Below are positions 36,746 through 45,968 of a DNA stretch of 64,000 bases, piece by piece. Each line of letters begins with the position of its first letter. Position 1 is the stretch's first letter. The notes under the pieces are model-generated. The model was given only the letters and a program-made list of their open reading frames with translations, did not search any database and had not been told where the DNA came from. The position numbers and the translations under genes are program-made. Origin of the DNA: Cyanobacteria bacterium SIG28 (lineage in GTDB: Bacteria > Cyanobacteriota > Vampirovibrionia > Gastranaerophilales > Gastranaerophilaceae); NCBI GenBank assembly GCA_015152525.1, contig SUTU01000007.1, positions 1 through 64,000 of the forward strand. Reading direction: 5' to 3'.

Positions 36746-37609
36746 ATGAAAAAAGTTATACTATTGTTAATGCTTATAAATTTTGTTTTTCAACCGGCTT
36801 ATGCTTGGAATGTTAATTCGGTTTCAAAATTTTTTAATAGCGATGAAAAACAAATAAAAAGGTTGTTAAAATCACAAGTTTTATACGCTAATAAAGAGAA
36901 TTATCCTAAATTTATCAGCACTTTTGCAGATTATTACAAAAGTGGCGACGGATTTAATTTGGATACTTATTCAAAGCTTATTAAAGATATTTGGTCAACT
37001 TATGACAATATAAAATACGATATTGATATTAAGGATATAGCTGTTAGTGAAAATAAAGCAACAGTGAGTTTAACAGAAATAGCAAGCGGAAAAATAGGAT
37101 ACTCCGATGTTTATAAAGGCGAGTTAAAAAGTGAATCCGAAACAATATATTATTTGGAAAAAATAGATAATCACTGGAAAGTTGTATCAGATTTTGTAAA
37201 AGAAGAGAATACTTCAATGCTTTATGGAGCTGCCAGAGATCTTGATATTAAGCTTAATGCGCCAAAAGAAATCAATGCTGACACAGAATATACTGCAACA
37301 TTAGAATTTACACCGCCAGAAGAAACAATTGCTATCGCTTCGATTGCATCTGATAAAGTTGAGTATCCTCAGCAACAAACAAAAGAAGTTTTTAGAACTC
37401 TGCCTGACGATAATATTTTAGAAAGAATGTTTACTTCTAATAACGAAAACTTAAATGAGTATATTGTTGCGTCAATCGGTTTAACAAAAACATCAGTAAC
37501 TGATACTAATATAAACTTGAATTTAACGGGGTTTGGTTATGCAATTACTCGTGTAAATGTTATTTCTCAACAAGAAAACAAGAAAGAAATTACGGATGAG
37601 CAGAATTAA
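36746..37609 (+). CDS. Exported protein with NTF2/SnoaL-like first half
   Basis: 287 residues. Signal peptide MKKVILLLMLINFVFQPAYA. Residues 35-160 read as an NTF2-like cone (IKRLLKSQVLYANKENYPKF, a beta-rich YDIDIKDIAVSENKATVSL, and IYYLEKIDNHWKVVSDF). Residues 165-280 form a second beta-rich domain. The protein is probably periplasmic; ligand or partner unknown. It overlaps lspA by 14 bases, giving translational coupling with lspA and the pseudouridine synthase. Confidence 0.72.
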   Translation: MKKVILLLMLINFVFQPAYAWNVNSVSKFFNSDEKQIKRLLKSQVLYANKENYPKFISTFADYYKSGDGFNLDTYSKLIKDIWSTYDNIKYDIDIKDIAVSENKATVSLTEIASGKIGYSDVYKGELKSESETIYYLEKIDNHWKVVSDFVKEENTSMLYGAARDLDIKLNAPKEINADTEYTATLEFTPPEETIAIASIASDKVEYPQQQTKEVFRTLPDDNILERMFTSNNENLNEYIVASIGLTKTSVTDTNINLNLTGFGYAITRVNVISQQENKKEITDEQN

Positions 37610-38075
37610 TAAAATTATTTATTTAATTATATCTTTTGTGTTTTTTAGTGTGTGTGATTTGTACTTATCAAATCACATTCTTGAGAATGTCAGATTTAAT
37701 TTTGCTCCAAATCCGATAATAGATTTAATTTATGTTCAAAATACCGGTGCTGCATTTAGTATATTAGAAAATTCTCAGATTTTTTTGATTGTTTTCTCAA
37801 TTATTGCAATGGCAATACTGTTAATTTATATTTATAGGAATATTGAAAAGTTCTCGACATTTGCTTGTTTATGGTTTGCAATGCTTGTTTCAGGAATTTT
37901 TTGTAATCTTTATGAACGTATATGCTTCGGTTATGTGAGAGATTTTTTCAAATTTAATTTTATTGAATTTCCGGTATTTAATATTTCTGATATTTTTATT
38001 AATATTAGTGTTTTAGCTATAATTGTTATAATACTTAAAAACAAATATCTCAAAAACAATGAAACTAACAGCTGA
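37596..38075 (+). CDS. lspA: Lipoprotein signal peptidase (signal peptidase II)
   Basis: 159 residues from ATG 37596; an upstream in-frame start would add a non-membrane N-terminus. Four membrane segments. NTGAAF, GYVRDFF (first catalytic Asp) and FPVFNISDIFI (second catalytic Asp) match the family. The usual GNLIDR motif reads CNLYER here, a divergence outside the catalytic dyad. It removes signal peptides of diacylglyceryl prolipoproteins in the inner membrane. It overlaps both neighbours, so it is translationally coupled. Confidence 0.93.
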   Translation: MSRINKIIYLIISFVFFSVCDLYLSNHILENVRFNFAPNPIIDLIYVQNTGAAFSILENSQIFLIVFSIIAMAILLIYIYRNIEKFSTFACLWFAMLVSGIFCNLYERICFGYVRDFFKFNFIEFPVFNISDIFINISVLAIIVIILKNKYLKNNETNS

Positions 38076-38970
38076 CGAACAAAATGAAGGAAAAAGAATA
38101 GATTTATTTTTGGCTGAAATAATGCCTGATATTTCACGTTCCAAAATCCAAAATGCTATAAAAGATGGGAAGTGTAAAATCAATCATGCAACGGTTAAGC
38201 CTTCTTATATACTTAAAGATAGCGACGTTATAGAATTTGAAGAGTTAACAACTACAAATTTATTAAAAATTGAACCTCAAAATATTCCGTTGGAAATAGT
38301 TTGGGAAGATGAAAATATGGCTGTGGTTAATAAGCCTTCCGGAATGTTAACTCATCCGACACCGATAGAAATCTCAAATACTCTGGTTAATGCTTTGCTA
38401 TATCATTATAATGAGTCTTTATCCGATATTGGCGGCGATATGCGCCGAGGGATTGTACATAGATTGGATAGAAACACTTCCGGCTTAATAATGATTGCAA
38501 AAAATAATAAAACTCACGAATTTCTGGTAAGTGAGATGAAGGAAAAGAGGTTTTGTAAAAAATATATAGCAGTTGTTAAAGGCGTGGTTGAAAAAGATGA
38601 GTTTGAAATTGATACACCGATTGGCAGACATTTAACCCAACCTCACAAAATGAGTGTTAACGGAAAAGATCCAAAAGAAAGTCTTACAAAAGTTAGAGTT
38701 TTGGAAAGGCTTAATGGTGCAACGCTTGTAGAATTAACTCTTATAACCGGTAGAACTCATCAAATAAGAGTGCATCTTTCCTCAATCGGACATCCCGTAT
38801 ACAATGATACTCTTTATGGATTTGGCAAAATTAAAATAAAAACAGAAGAACAGGTTTTACAATCTTATAAGCTAGAATTTACCAAACCTTTTACACAGGA
38901 GAGAGTTGCTTTAGAAATCCCTCACGATGAAAAAGTTTTAAAAGTTTTGCATGCCCTTAAATTGACTTAA
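38059..38970 (+). CDS. rluD: RluA/RluD-family pseudouridine synthase
   Basis: 303 residues. N-terminal S4 RNA-binding domain (KRIDLFLAEIMPDISRSKIQNAI), catalytic motif RGIVHRLDRNTSGLIMIAK with the nucleophilic Asp (about residue 137), and LITGRTHQIRVHLSSIGHPV. The S4 plus synthase layout and the position after lspA match RluD, which modifies 23S rRNA helix 69, but RluC-type targets cannot be excluded. It overlaps lspA by 17 bases. Confidence 0.88.
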   Translation: MKLTADEQNEGKRIDLFLAEIMPDISRSKIQNAIKDGKCKINHATVKPSYILKDSDVIEFEELTTTNLLKIEPQNIPLEIVWEDENMAVVNKPSGMLTHPTPIEISNTLVNALLYHYNESLSDIGGDMRRGIVHRLDRNTSGLIMIAKNNKTHEFLVSEMKEKRFCKKYIAVVKGVVEKDEFEIDTPIGRHLTQPHKMSVNGKDPKESLTKVRVLERLNGATLVELTLITGRTHQIRVHLSSIGHPVYNDTLYGFGKIKIKTEEQVLQSYKLEFTKPFTQERVALEIPHDEKVLKVLHALKLT

Positions 38971-39040
38971 AAATTGTCCTTAACATTTTTTAACAAATTC
39001 ATCCAAACATATGATAAAGAATTTATTTAAAAGGAGTAAA

Positions 39041-39058
39041 ATGAAAATGTCATGTTAA
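39041..39058 (+). promoter_or_regulatory. Five-codon upstream ORF before the sigma factor gene
   Basis: AAAGGAG is followed by ATG AAA ATG TCA TGT TAA (MKMSC), in the same frame as the sigma factor ORF that starts 12 bases after this stop. The best ribosome binding site thus serves the mini-ORF, and the sigma gene has only AAGTGGG before its ATG. Confidence 0.45.
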
Positions 39059-39070
39059 TGGGCAAGTGGG

Positions 39071-39895
39071 ATGGAACAAGAATTAGACTTTTCTTCATAT
39101 AATAAAATAAAACGTGCATCCAATGAAGAGTTGGCGGATTTATGGCGCCGCTATTTTGATGACCATAACAATAAAGCTCTTAGAGATGAGTTGATTTTGC
39201 AATATATATACTTAACAAGATATGTTGTTGGTCGTGTGAAAGTTGCGTTGCCTCCTTCTTTTTCGTTTGAAGATATTTCGAGTTATGGAATTGAAGGCTT
39301 AATTGACGCTGTAGAAAAATATACTCCGAAAATGGGTGCAAGATTTGAAACATATGCTCTTGTTCGTATTCGAGGAAATATAATTGATAAAGTTCGTTCA
39401 CAAGATTTTTTACCAAGAAGTGTGCGTAAAAAAATCAGAGATGTAAAAGAAGCACAAGAAGAACTTAAAAGACAATTTGGCAGAAGTGCAACTAATACAG
39501 AGATTGCAAATTATTTAGGTATAGAAAAAGAAAAAGTTGAACAACTGTTAGCTGATGATACGGTAGTTACATCCATTTATGACAAAAAAGGTGCTGCTGA
39601 CGGTGATATAGAAATTATTGATACTATTGAAGATTCTTCCAACCTTGCGCCGCATGAAGAACTAGAGAAAAAAGATGTAAAAAAAGAATTGGAGGAGGCT
39701 TTGAAACGTTTACCTGAAAGAGAACGCACGATTATGGTTCTTTATTACCACGAAAACATGACACTAAAAGAAATTGGCGATACTATCAATATTTCAGAAT
39801 CAAGAGTTTCCCAACTACACGCACAAGCTATTATGAAGCTTAAAAACTTGTTAAGTGAAAATAGAACAGAAAGACTTAAAAAAAGCATTATATAG
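39071..39895 (+). CDS. fliA: FliA/WhiG-family RNA polymerase sigma factor (sigma-28 type)
   Basis: 274 residues. Region 2 (about residues 35-110: LILQYIYLTRYVVGRV, DISSYGIEGLIDAVEKYTP, FETYALVRIRGNIIDKVRS), then SVRKKIRDVKEAQEELKRQFGR (region 3 of FliA/WhiG/SigF types) and region 4 HTH (MTLKEIGDTINISESRVSQL). Matching sigma-28 promoters occur 65 bases after its stop and before flagellin, supporting a flagellar role. The start lies directly behind a five-codon mini-ORF, which may limit its translation. No anti-sigma FlgM gene was seen. Confidence 0.88.
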   Translation: MEQELDFSSYNKIKRASNEELADLWRRYFDDHNNKALRDELILQYIYLTRYVVGRVKVALPPSFSFEDISSYGIEGLIDAVEKYTPKMGARFETYALVRIRGNIIDKVRSQDFLPRSVRKKIRDVKEAQEELKRQFGRSATNTEIANYLGIEKEKVEQLLADDTVVTSIYDKKGAADGDIEIIDTIEDSSNLAPHEELEKKDVKKELEEALKRLPERERTIMVLYYHENMTLKEIGDTINISESRVSQLHAQAIMKLKNLLSENRTERLKKSII

Positions 39896-39959
39896 TTTGC
39901 TAACAATATATAATTATACTGACAATTGTAAACAAATGTAACATTTCCTTTAAAAATCC

Positions 39960-39986
39960 TAAAGTTTTTGAAAAAAATGCCGTAAA
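39960..39986 (+). promoter_or_regulatory. Sigma-28 (FliA-type) promoter of the 40020 gene
   Basis: TAAAGTTT (39960-39967), 11-base spacer, GCCGTAAA (39979-39986). This fits the enterobacterial FliA consensus TAAAGTTT-N11-GCCGATAA. Confidence 0.8.
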
Positions 39987-40019
39987 TAATAGTAAGGAAA
40001 ATTTAAAGGAAAAGCAACT

Positions 40020-41300
40020 ATGGGAATGTCAGCGTCACAAGCAAGATTGTTAACTTTAACAAACAGACTGCATGATATTGAGTACAAAGCTCAAAACATA
40101 CAGGCTCAAAAACTTGCTCTTGCTACTCAACAAGACGCATTGTATCAAGAATACTGTGATGCTTTAGATGCCCAAAATATTATGGTTGCCAGAGTTGACG
40201 GTGCAGGTAATAAAAGCTTTGTTAAAGCAAGTTATGCTACTGTTTGTAAATATAATTCGAGCCAGCCAGCTCAGTTTGCCTTAAAGGATACTAATACAGG
40301 TAAAATTCTTGTTGATAGTGAAACTAAAGAAATGTGGGATAAATACGGAAACGATCCGTACAGTTTTGCTTGGGCAATGGTTGGATTTGATGGACAATGG
40401 GCTTGGGCTGATTTTAATGGCGCTGATGGAGATGGTAATGTTACACATGACCCATTCGAGAAAGACGTTGCGCAACTTATCGGTATACAAACTCAAGAAT
40501 CTTTAGAGGGTACGCAAGCAATTCAAGAAGATAACGGTTACGGTATGGCCCTTGACCATCTTCCTCATGAAAATGGTGCTACACCTTATCTTCTTGCAAT
40601 GACACCGGCAGAATGGCAAGCTTATAATGATATTGTTAAAAATAATAAAACAGGTGCTGCAGAATTAGAAGCTAAGTATGAAGAGTTAACAAAAGCTGTA
40701 GCTGATAAAGAGCCTCAAGACGAAATACAACAAAAATTTGATGCGTTCAGAAAACAATTGTATTCGCCGGAAAATAGAGATGAAATTTTTACTTTCATGA
40801 ATCAAAGTAAAAACCATGCCTTAGAGGGTGTGTCTGGTACACCTCTTTATCAAGACGCTGAATGGGGTGATTTTGCTGCTGAATTTAAGTATTATGAAAA
40901 CTTATGGACAGCTATCAATAATGCCGGTGGCTGTGTTGAACTCGAACCTACTCAAGAAATAGGTGAAACTGCTGAAGATTGGTTCCAGTATGCTGTTGAA
41001 TCAGGGAATGCTGTTATTATGCAATACACGTCAGGCGGAAGTAAACAGGGCTGGTCAGATACGAGTGTTGCAACTAACACAAACAGCGGTTACTTAAAAA
41101 GCGAAGAAGATGATACTGAGCTTAAAAAAGCTGAAGCAAAATACGAACATGAATTAAAGAAAATTAATAAAAAAGATGCAAATTATGATACAGAATTGAG
41201 TAAATTAGAAACAGAAAGAACAGCAATAACAACAGAGATGGACTCTATCAAAAGTGTCAAAGACGAAAACATAGATAGAACGTTCAATGTGTTCAACTAG
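40020..41300 (+). CDS. Sigma-28-dependent protein of unknown function, probably flagellum-associated
   Basis: 426 residues. The N-terminus MGMSASQARLLTLTNRLHDI is followed by a helical heptad stretch (YKAQNIQAQKLALATQQDAL), reminiscent of the D0-type helices of axial flagellar proteins. The C-terminus is another charged coiled coil (LKKAEAKYEHELKKINKKD). The middle is a globular Trp/Tyr/Gly-rich region. No signal peptide is present, as expected for flagellar type III export. A consensus FliA promoter stands upstream and AAAGGA before the ATG. The flagellar link comes from the promoter and the N-terminal pattern; the exact role (hook-associated, cap or filament-related) is not determined. Confidence 0.7.
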   Translation: MGMSASQARLLTLTNRLHDIEYKAQNIQAQKLALATQQDALYQEYCDALDAQNIMVARVDGAGNKSFVKASYATVCKYNSSQPAQFALKDTNTGKILVDSETKEMWDKYGNDPYSFAWAMVGFDGQWAWADFNGADGDGNVTHDPFEKDVAQLIGIQTQESLEGTQAIQEDNGYGMALDHLPHENGATPYLLAMTPAEWQAYNDIVKNNKTGAAELEAKYEELTKAVADKEPQDEIQQKFDAFRKQLYSPENRDEIFTFMNQSKNHALEGVSGTPLYQDAEWGDFAAEFKYYENLWTAINNAGGCVELEPTQEIGETAEDWFQYAVESGNAVIMQYTSGGSKQGWSDTSVATNTNSGYLKSEEDDTELKKAEAKYEHELKKINKKDANYDTELSKLETERTAITTEMDSIKSVKDENIDRTFNVFN

Positions 41301-41368
41301 ATGTAAGATTCACTCCAAGAGCGGATGCTCTTAATATACTTAACCTTTTTCCTTTTTCCTTTTCTTTA

Positions 41369-41392
41369 GCCGCTTGTCCAAAGCGGTTTTTA
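41369..41392 (+). terminator. Terminator of the 40020 gene
   Basis: Stem CCGCTT / AAGCGG with a short GTCCA loop, followed by TTTTTATTTT. Confidence 0.85.
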
Positions 41393-41405
41393 TTTTGCAA
41401 AAAAT

Positions 41406-41432
41406 AAGGCGAAGCATTTTTGCTTCGCCTTA
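41406..41432 (-). terminator. Terminator of the PPi-phosphofructokinase gene
   Basis: Stem AAGGCGAAGCA / TGCTTCGCCTT. On the minus strand it is followed by ATTTTTTG. Confidence 0.85.
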
Positions 41433-41454
41433 CATTTTGTCTTAATATTACAAA

Positions 41455-43134
41455 TTATACTGTAGCTAATTTGCTTGCGCTTTCAAGTTGTAGAGTTACA
41501 GTTGTAATATCACAAACAGAAGCCGGTCCAAAATATTGAACAGCGCCCGGGAATAAATATCTGTCATTCAATGCCCAATCTTCTCTGTTTGATTCAAGTT
41601 TTTTGAATACAGGACCGTCAAGTTCAACCAAAGCTTTTTTAATAACCGGTTTCATTTCGCCATGACGTCTTTCCATGTTCATCATCATAGTAAGAGGAAC
41701 ACCGCCAGCAATCCATTTTGAAGCAGGTTCTGTTAAGTTTCTAACTGATGACAAGTAACCTGTTAAACCAAAGTTTATCAAAGCAAAAGCGTTGAAACCT
41801 AAAGAATAACAGTAATCAGCATCAAAGTTTGAAGGGAATGCACAACGACCTTCATAACCGAAGAAGTGTGATTGTGTAGAGAATTTACCGCTAAATTTAC
41901 CTTCTTTTTTAAGTAATGCTAATTTTTCTTCAATCATAGAGATTAATAATTTTTCTGTTTCAATTTTAGAAACTTGAACGTTTCCGTGAGGATCTCTGTC
42001 CATCAATAATTGAGATTTAATCAATGAAGGTAAAGATTTGAATACTGAAGAGTTTTCGCTTGATAAAGTATTCTCGATAATAGCGATTTTTTCAGCATCT
42101 GTACCATTTGAGTAGTTAGAATCTTTTTCTAATGAAGGCATAATGTCATTCAGATTAGAAATCATTGATTTTAATTCAGGTATAAATTCGATTAAACCTT
42201 CAGGAATAACTGCAATACCAAAGTTTTTGCCGTTTTCTGAACGTCTAACGATAATATCAGACATATAATCGATAATTGAAGCTAAAGACATTTTCTTTTG
42301 TTCAACTTCTTCTGAAATCAAAGTAATATTTGGTTGAGTTTGAAGTGCTGCTTCTAAAGCAACGTGAGAAGCACTTCTTCCCATGATTTTAATAAAGTGC
42401 CAATATTTCTTTGCAGAATTAGCATCTCTTTGAATATTACCGATTAATTCACCATAAGTCTTAGTAGCTGTATCAAAACCGAATGAAATTTCGATTTGTT
42501 CATTTTTTAAGTCGCCATCAATAGTTTTTGGACAACCGATAACTTGGATACCTGCATTGTTTGCAACAAACCATTCAGCAAGAAGTGCAGCGTTTGTATT
42601 TGAATCATCACCACCGATGATAACTACAGCTGACAAGTTTAGTTTTTTACAAACTTCTAAAGATGACTTGAATTGTTCTTCTGTTTCAAGTTTAGTTCTG
42701 CCTGAACCAATAATATCAAAACCGCCTGTATTTCTGTATTCATCAATAAATGAATCAGTAAATTCTACATATTTACCTTCAATAATACCGCTTGGACCGC
42801 CTAAGAAACCATAAAGTTTGTTAGCAGAGTTAGCTTGTTTTAAAGCATCGTATAAACCTGCTATTACATTGTGTCCGCCGGGTGCTTGGCCGCCTGATAA
42901 AATTACGCCAACATTTCTGATTTCGCTTGAAGAAGTTTCAGAAGATGTTTCAAAGGTTACTGTAGGTTTTCCGTAAGTATTTTTGAAAAGAGCTTTAATT
43001 TCTTCTTGGTTTGCTACTGATTGTGTAGCTGAACCTTCTTTAGAAACTAAATGACTAATACCATTTGCCAATGAAGAAGGCAATTTTGGTTGGTATTTTA
43101 ATCTTTCGATTTGTAATGGTGATAAATTTGTCAT
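41455..43134 (-). CDS. pfp: Diphosphate-dependent 6-phosphofructokinase (PfpB-type)
   Basis: 559 residues, the length of the long plant/spirochaete PFP type. It has [17 protein letters not shown] (diphosphate/phosphate loop), [11 protein letters not shown] (GGDDSN is the PPi-type signature, where ATP enzymes have GGDGS) and [10 protein letters not shown] with the catalytic Asp. It phosphorylates fructose-6-phosphate using PPi, saving ATP in fermentation and fitting with gap and nifJ here. AAGAAAGGAAA precedes its start. Monocistronic with its own terminator. Confidence 0.95.
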   Translation of the reverse strand: MTNLSPLQIERLKYQPKLPSSLANGISHLVSKEGSATQSVANQEEIKALFKNTYGKPTVTFETSSETSSSEIRNVGVILSGGQAPGGHNVIAGLYDALKQANSANKLYGFLGGPSGIIEGKYVEFTDSFIDEYRNTGGFDIIGSGRTKLETEEQFKSSLEVCKKLNLSAVVIIGGDDSNTNAALLAEWFVANNAGIQVIGCPKTIDGDLKNEQIEISFGFDTATKTYGELIGNIQRDANSAKKYWHFIKIMGRSASHVALEAALQTQPNITLISEEVEQKKMSLASIIDYMSDIIVRRSENGKNFGIAVIPEGLIEFIPELKSMISNLNDIMPSLEKDSNYSNGTDAEKIAIIENTLSSENSSVFKSLPSLIKSQLLMDRDPHGNVQVSKIETEKLLISMIEEKLALLKKEGKFSGKFSTQSHFFGYEGRCAFPSNFDADYCYSLGFNAFALINFGLTGYLSSVRNLTEPASKWIAGGVPLTMMMNMERRHGEMKPVIKKALVELDGPVFKKLESNREDWALNDRYLFPGAVQYFGPASVCDITTVTLQLESASKLATV

Positions 43135-43250
43135 AAATATTTCCTTTCTTCTTAATGATTAAATTATACATTAAACATAAGAAAAAAAGCACAAATTCAG
43201 TATGAAAGCCGATAATATCCTTAACAATACCGTTTTTTTAGATGTTTTTA

Positions 43251-43278
43251 TTTACATTTCTGTATAAAATATTATAAT
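43251..43278 (+). promoter_or_regulatory. Promoter of the 43285 gene, leaderless type
   Basis: TTTACA (43251-43256), 16-base spacer, TATAAT (43273-43278). The ATG follows after six bases and no Shine-Dalgarno is present. Confidence 0.65.
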
Positions 43279-43284
43279 AATATT

Positions 43285-43863
43285 ATGATAAAGAAGCTTT
43301 TAACATTGTTTATCGCATTATTTGCAACCGTATGTTTTGCCTCTGAACCAAAACTGAGAGGTTATGACGAGTATAAAATTCCAACAGGATATTTTGTTCC
43401 GATTATGTCATTGCAAGAGTTTTCAACAGCTTATACTGAAGAAGGTGAAAAACTCAATTTTGTTACAACGAATGATATTTACATTTTTGATAAAAATATA
43501 ATTCCTCAGGGTTCTAAGTTGACCGGTTATATTGATAAAAAAAATGAGCCTGTACGTGGTACAAATGCTGCAATGACAGTTTATATTAATAAACTTTATT
43601 TGCCGGACGGGTTTGAAATTCCGATAAAGGCTTATATTTATACTGCAAATAACAATAAAATCGGTGGTGAATTAACACCACCGTTAACTTGGAATAAAAT
43701 TCCGCACTATCAAAGATGGACTATGCATAGAGCCATGGGTGTAGTTCAATGTGTTCCGGGTGATCAAAGAAAAATGGGTGAACATGTAACAATATCATCG
43801 GGTGCAAATCTTACTATGGTTTTGGTTGCACCGATAAACATGACACACATTGTAATAAATTGA
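43285..43863 (+). CDS. Exported beta-rich protein, paralogue of the next gene's core
   Basis: 192 residues. Signal peptide MIKKLLTLFIALFATVCFA. The body has the pattern [V/I]PxG..[V/I]P.M, NDIYIFDKNIIPQGSKLTGYI and LYLPDGFEIPIKAYIYT. It matches the corresponding VPAGASIPAML, DFYYDGKLIAPAGSTVYGTA and TPYGTQIPISAVI segments of the following protein, so both share a beta-barrel-like domain. Similar segments occur in TraB/TrbI-like envelope proteins. The unit 43285-47573 (two exported proteins, then TonB/ExbB/ExbD) suggests a common envelope function. Confidence 0.68.
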   Translation: MIKKLLTLFIALFATVCFASEPKLRGYDEYKIPTGYFVPIMSLQEFSTAYTEEGEKLNFVTTNDIYIFDKNIIPQGSKLTGYIDKKNEPVRGTNAAMTVYINKLYLPDGFEIPIKAYIYTANNNKIGGELTPPLTWNKIPHYQRWTMHRAMGVVQCVPGDQRKMGEHVTISSGANLTMVLVAPINMTHIVIN

Positions 43864-43908
43864 CAAAAATATCAAAGAATATAAAATATAATAATAGGGA
43901 GGGTATAT

Positions 43909-44652
43909 ATGAAGAGAAGAATTTTTGCAGGACTTTTAATATTGAACTGTTCTATAAATTTGGGACTTGCGGCTACAAATTATTCTTATCAACCTGCACA
44001 AGTTCAATCTGTTAATAATCAATATTACCAGCAACCTCTTCAGTATGCGCAAAATAATCCTTTAAGAGGTAATGTTGTAATGGTACCGGCAGGTGCGAGT
44101 ATTCCTGCGATGTTAACTACACCTATTTCATCCGAATACATTACTGCAGGTCAAACTGTTAGTCTTGCCCTAAATAGCGACTTTTATTACGATGGTAAAC
44201 TTATTGCTCCTGCCGGAAGTACTGTTTACGGAACTGCAATTCAAGCGTCTAAAGCTAAAAGAGGTGGCATAAACGGAAAGTTGTGTATAAGATTTACTCA
44301 GATTTATACACCTTACGGAACCCAAATTCCTATTTCTGCTGTTATTAAAACTGATGACTCTTCCGGTGTTTTGGTTGGTGGTACAAAGTTGGATGTAACA
44401 AAAGAATACGCTAAAGATTTAACAGCAGGTTCTGCAGCAGGTGCGCTTTCAGGGCTCGTGTTTGGTGCTCTTGCCGGTGGTGATGTTGGTCGAGGAGCTG
44501 CATTAGGTACGGCTGTAGGTGCAGGTGGAGGACTTGTTAAGTCTGTATGGGATAAAGGCAATAATGTTGAAATTCCTGCAAATGCTACTATTGAGCTTTT
44601 GTTAACTCAACCGATAACGGTTACGGCTTCTAATTATTATTATGAAAATTAG
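43909..44652 (+). CDS. Exported protein with beta-rich core and glycine zipper
   Basis: 247 residues. Signal peptide MKRRIFAGLLILNCSINLGLA, then a Gln/Tyr/Asn-rich segment. The beta core is shared with the preceding protein. A glycine-zipper membrane segment lies near residue 165-205 (AGSAAGALSGLVFGALAGG and GAALGTAVGAGGGLV), and a final beta segment ELLLTQPITVTA closes it. Glycine zippers often oligomerise in membranes. AGGGAGG precedes the ATG. Probably an outer-membrane or periplasmic structural component; no function proven. Confidence 0.7.
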   Translation: MKRRIFAGLLILNCSINLGLAATNYSYQPAQVQSVNNQYYQQPLQYAQNNPLRGNVVMVPAGASIPAMLTTPISSEYITAGQTVSLALNSDFYYDGKLIAPAGSTVYGTAIQASKAKRGGINGKLCIRFTQIYTPYGTQIPISAVIKTDDSSGVLVGGTKLDVTKEYAKDLTAGSAAGALSGLVFGALAGGDVGRGAALGTAVGAGGGLVKSVWDKGNNVEIPANATIELLLTQPITVTASNYYYEN

Positions 44653-44757
44653 TTAACAGTTTTATTCGATAGGATAATTTAAAAAAATATTTACGATTTA
44701 TATTGTAATAGAGAAATATAAAAGGATATTGTATCAGAAAGAATATATAAGGTGTCA

Positions 44758-45924
44758 TTGATAAATAAAAAAAGCTTTATACTAGACGAAGAATATAACG
44801 AGGATGTTGAACACTATACATTACCGGCACTTGTTAAAACCAAGCCGGAAGTAATTTCTATTAAGAAAACATTACTTATTTCTACAGCTTTGCATCCGCT
44901 TTCTGTTCTTTTGATTTGGCTTGTTTCAATTGCGCTTACATTATTAGGTATTGATTTGTTTGTATTTAACAAAATAAAACCTGAACCTAAAAAAGATATT
45001 GAATTTGTGCTTGTGGATAAACCAGGTAAACCTCGTGATCCGAATACTAAAAATAGAGCGGATATGGATTCCAGAAGCGGTGGCGTAAATGATCCGACTC
45101 GAAAGCAATCTATGCCGTCAAAGCCCACCCAAACACAAAAAAAGCCGGCTGCTGCACCTCAAAATGCTAATAAAGTTGTTCAAAAACCTCAACAACAAGT
45201 GAAAAAACAGGTTCAGCAAGCTCAGCCAAAACCTGTTCAACAACCCGTTGCGAAACAGGCACCGGCAAAACCTTCGCCTGCAAAACCTGCACCTCCGACA
45301 GCTCGTCCGAGTGCAAAACCTATAAGTTCACCGGCACCGGTTGCTAAACCTTCAACAGCTTTTACGGTACCGGCACCAAAGGCAGCGCCTGTCGGCAAAA
45401 CATTGGCTACTGGTCCTGTTGGAGGTAATTCAACAGCTTCCGGAACTGCAAAATCTTCAACCGGCGGTCCGGTTTCAAGTTCAACATCCTATGCGCCAAG
45501 ACCTTCACTCTCACCATCATTGAGTGGTGGTAATGGTCAGCTTTCACGTGGTTCTTCATCGGGTAGTACAGGTAATGTCGGTAATCCTGGTGGTGGCGGT
45601 GGTGCTCCTGGGATAGATGCTTTAAGGGAACCTGATTTCGGTCCGTATATGAGAGAATTACAAAGAAGGATTAAGCTAAATTGGGATCCGCCAAAAGGAA
45701 ATGAAAGTAAAACTGTAGTTTTATTATTCAAAATTGCAAAAGACGGTAGATTGTTATCATCAAGAGTTCATAAATCATCAGGACTCCCAACAGCTGACCA
45801 AGCTGCATTAAAAGCGGTAGAGTTGACAGCACCATTCAGACCGTTGCCGGCAGATTTCAAGGGACAAAGTATTGATATTCAGTTTACGTTTGACTATAGG
45901 GTGTTTGGTGCATCAAGATATTAA
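44758..45924 (+). CDS. TonB/TolA-like energy-transducing protein
   Basis: About 388 residues. A cytoplasmic N-terminus, a single membrane segment near residue 48-72 (LSVLLIWLVSIALTLLGIDLFVF), and a periplasm-spanning Pro/Lys/Gln/Ala/Ser-rich region (residues 90-285). The C-terminal domain MRELQRRIKLNWDPPKGNES with VVLLFKIAKDGRLLSSRV is TonB/TolA-type. TTG 44758 gives a better distance from AAGG than GTG 44752; both are non-ATG starts. It is followed by exbB- and two exbD-type genes, so it forms the energised arm of an inner-membrane proton-driven motor. No receptor is adjacent, and a Tol-like role is equally possible. Confidence 0.82.
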   Translation: MINKKSFILDEEYNEDVEHYTLPALVKTKPEVISIKKTLLISTALHPLSVLLIWLVSIALTLLGIDLFVFNKIKPEPKKDIEFVLVDKPGKPRDPNTKNRADMDSRSGGVNDPTRKQSMPSKPTQTQKKPAAAPQNANKVVQKPQQQVKKQVQQAQPKPVQQPVAKQAPAKPSPAKPAPPTARPSAKPISSPAPVAKPSTAFTVPAPKAAPVGKTLATGPVGGNSTASGTAKSSTGGPVSSSTSYAPRPSLSPSLSGGNGQLSRGSSSGSTGNVGNPGGGGGAPGIDALREPDFGPYMRELQRRIKLNWDPPKGNESKTVVLLFKIAKDGRLLSSRVHKSSGLPTADQAALKAVELTAPFRPLPADFKGQSIDIQFTFDYRVFGASRY

Positions 45925-45968
45925 GAGAAAATAAAAGATAAATTTTGAAGATATAAGGGGATAAAATT

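Noticed and set aside
37557-37595. Longer lspA start
   Set aside because: It would add a charged N-terminus to a membrane protease inside the preceding gene; ATG 37596 gives the normal length.
43209-43216. Sigma-28 -10 element (GCCGATAA) upstream of the 43285 gene
   Set aside because: There is no TAAA box at the required spacing, and the gene has a better TTTACA-N16-TATAAT promoter directly at its start.
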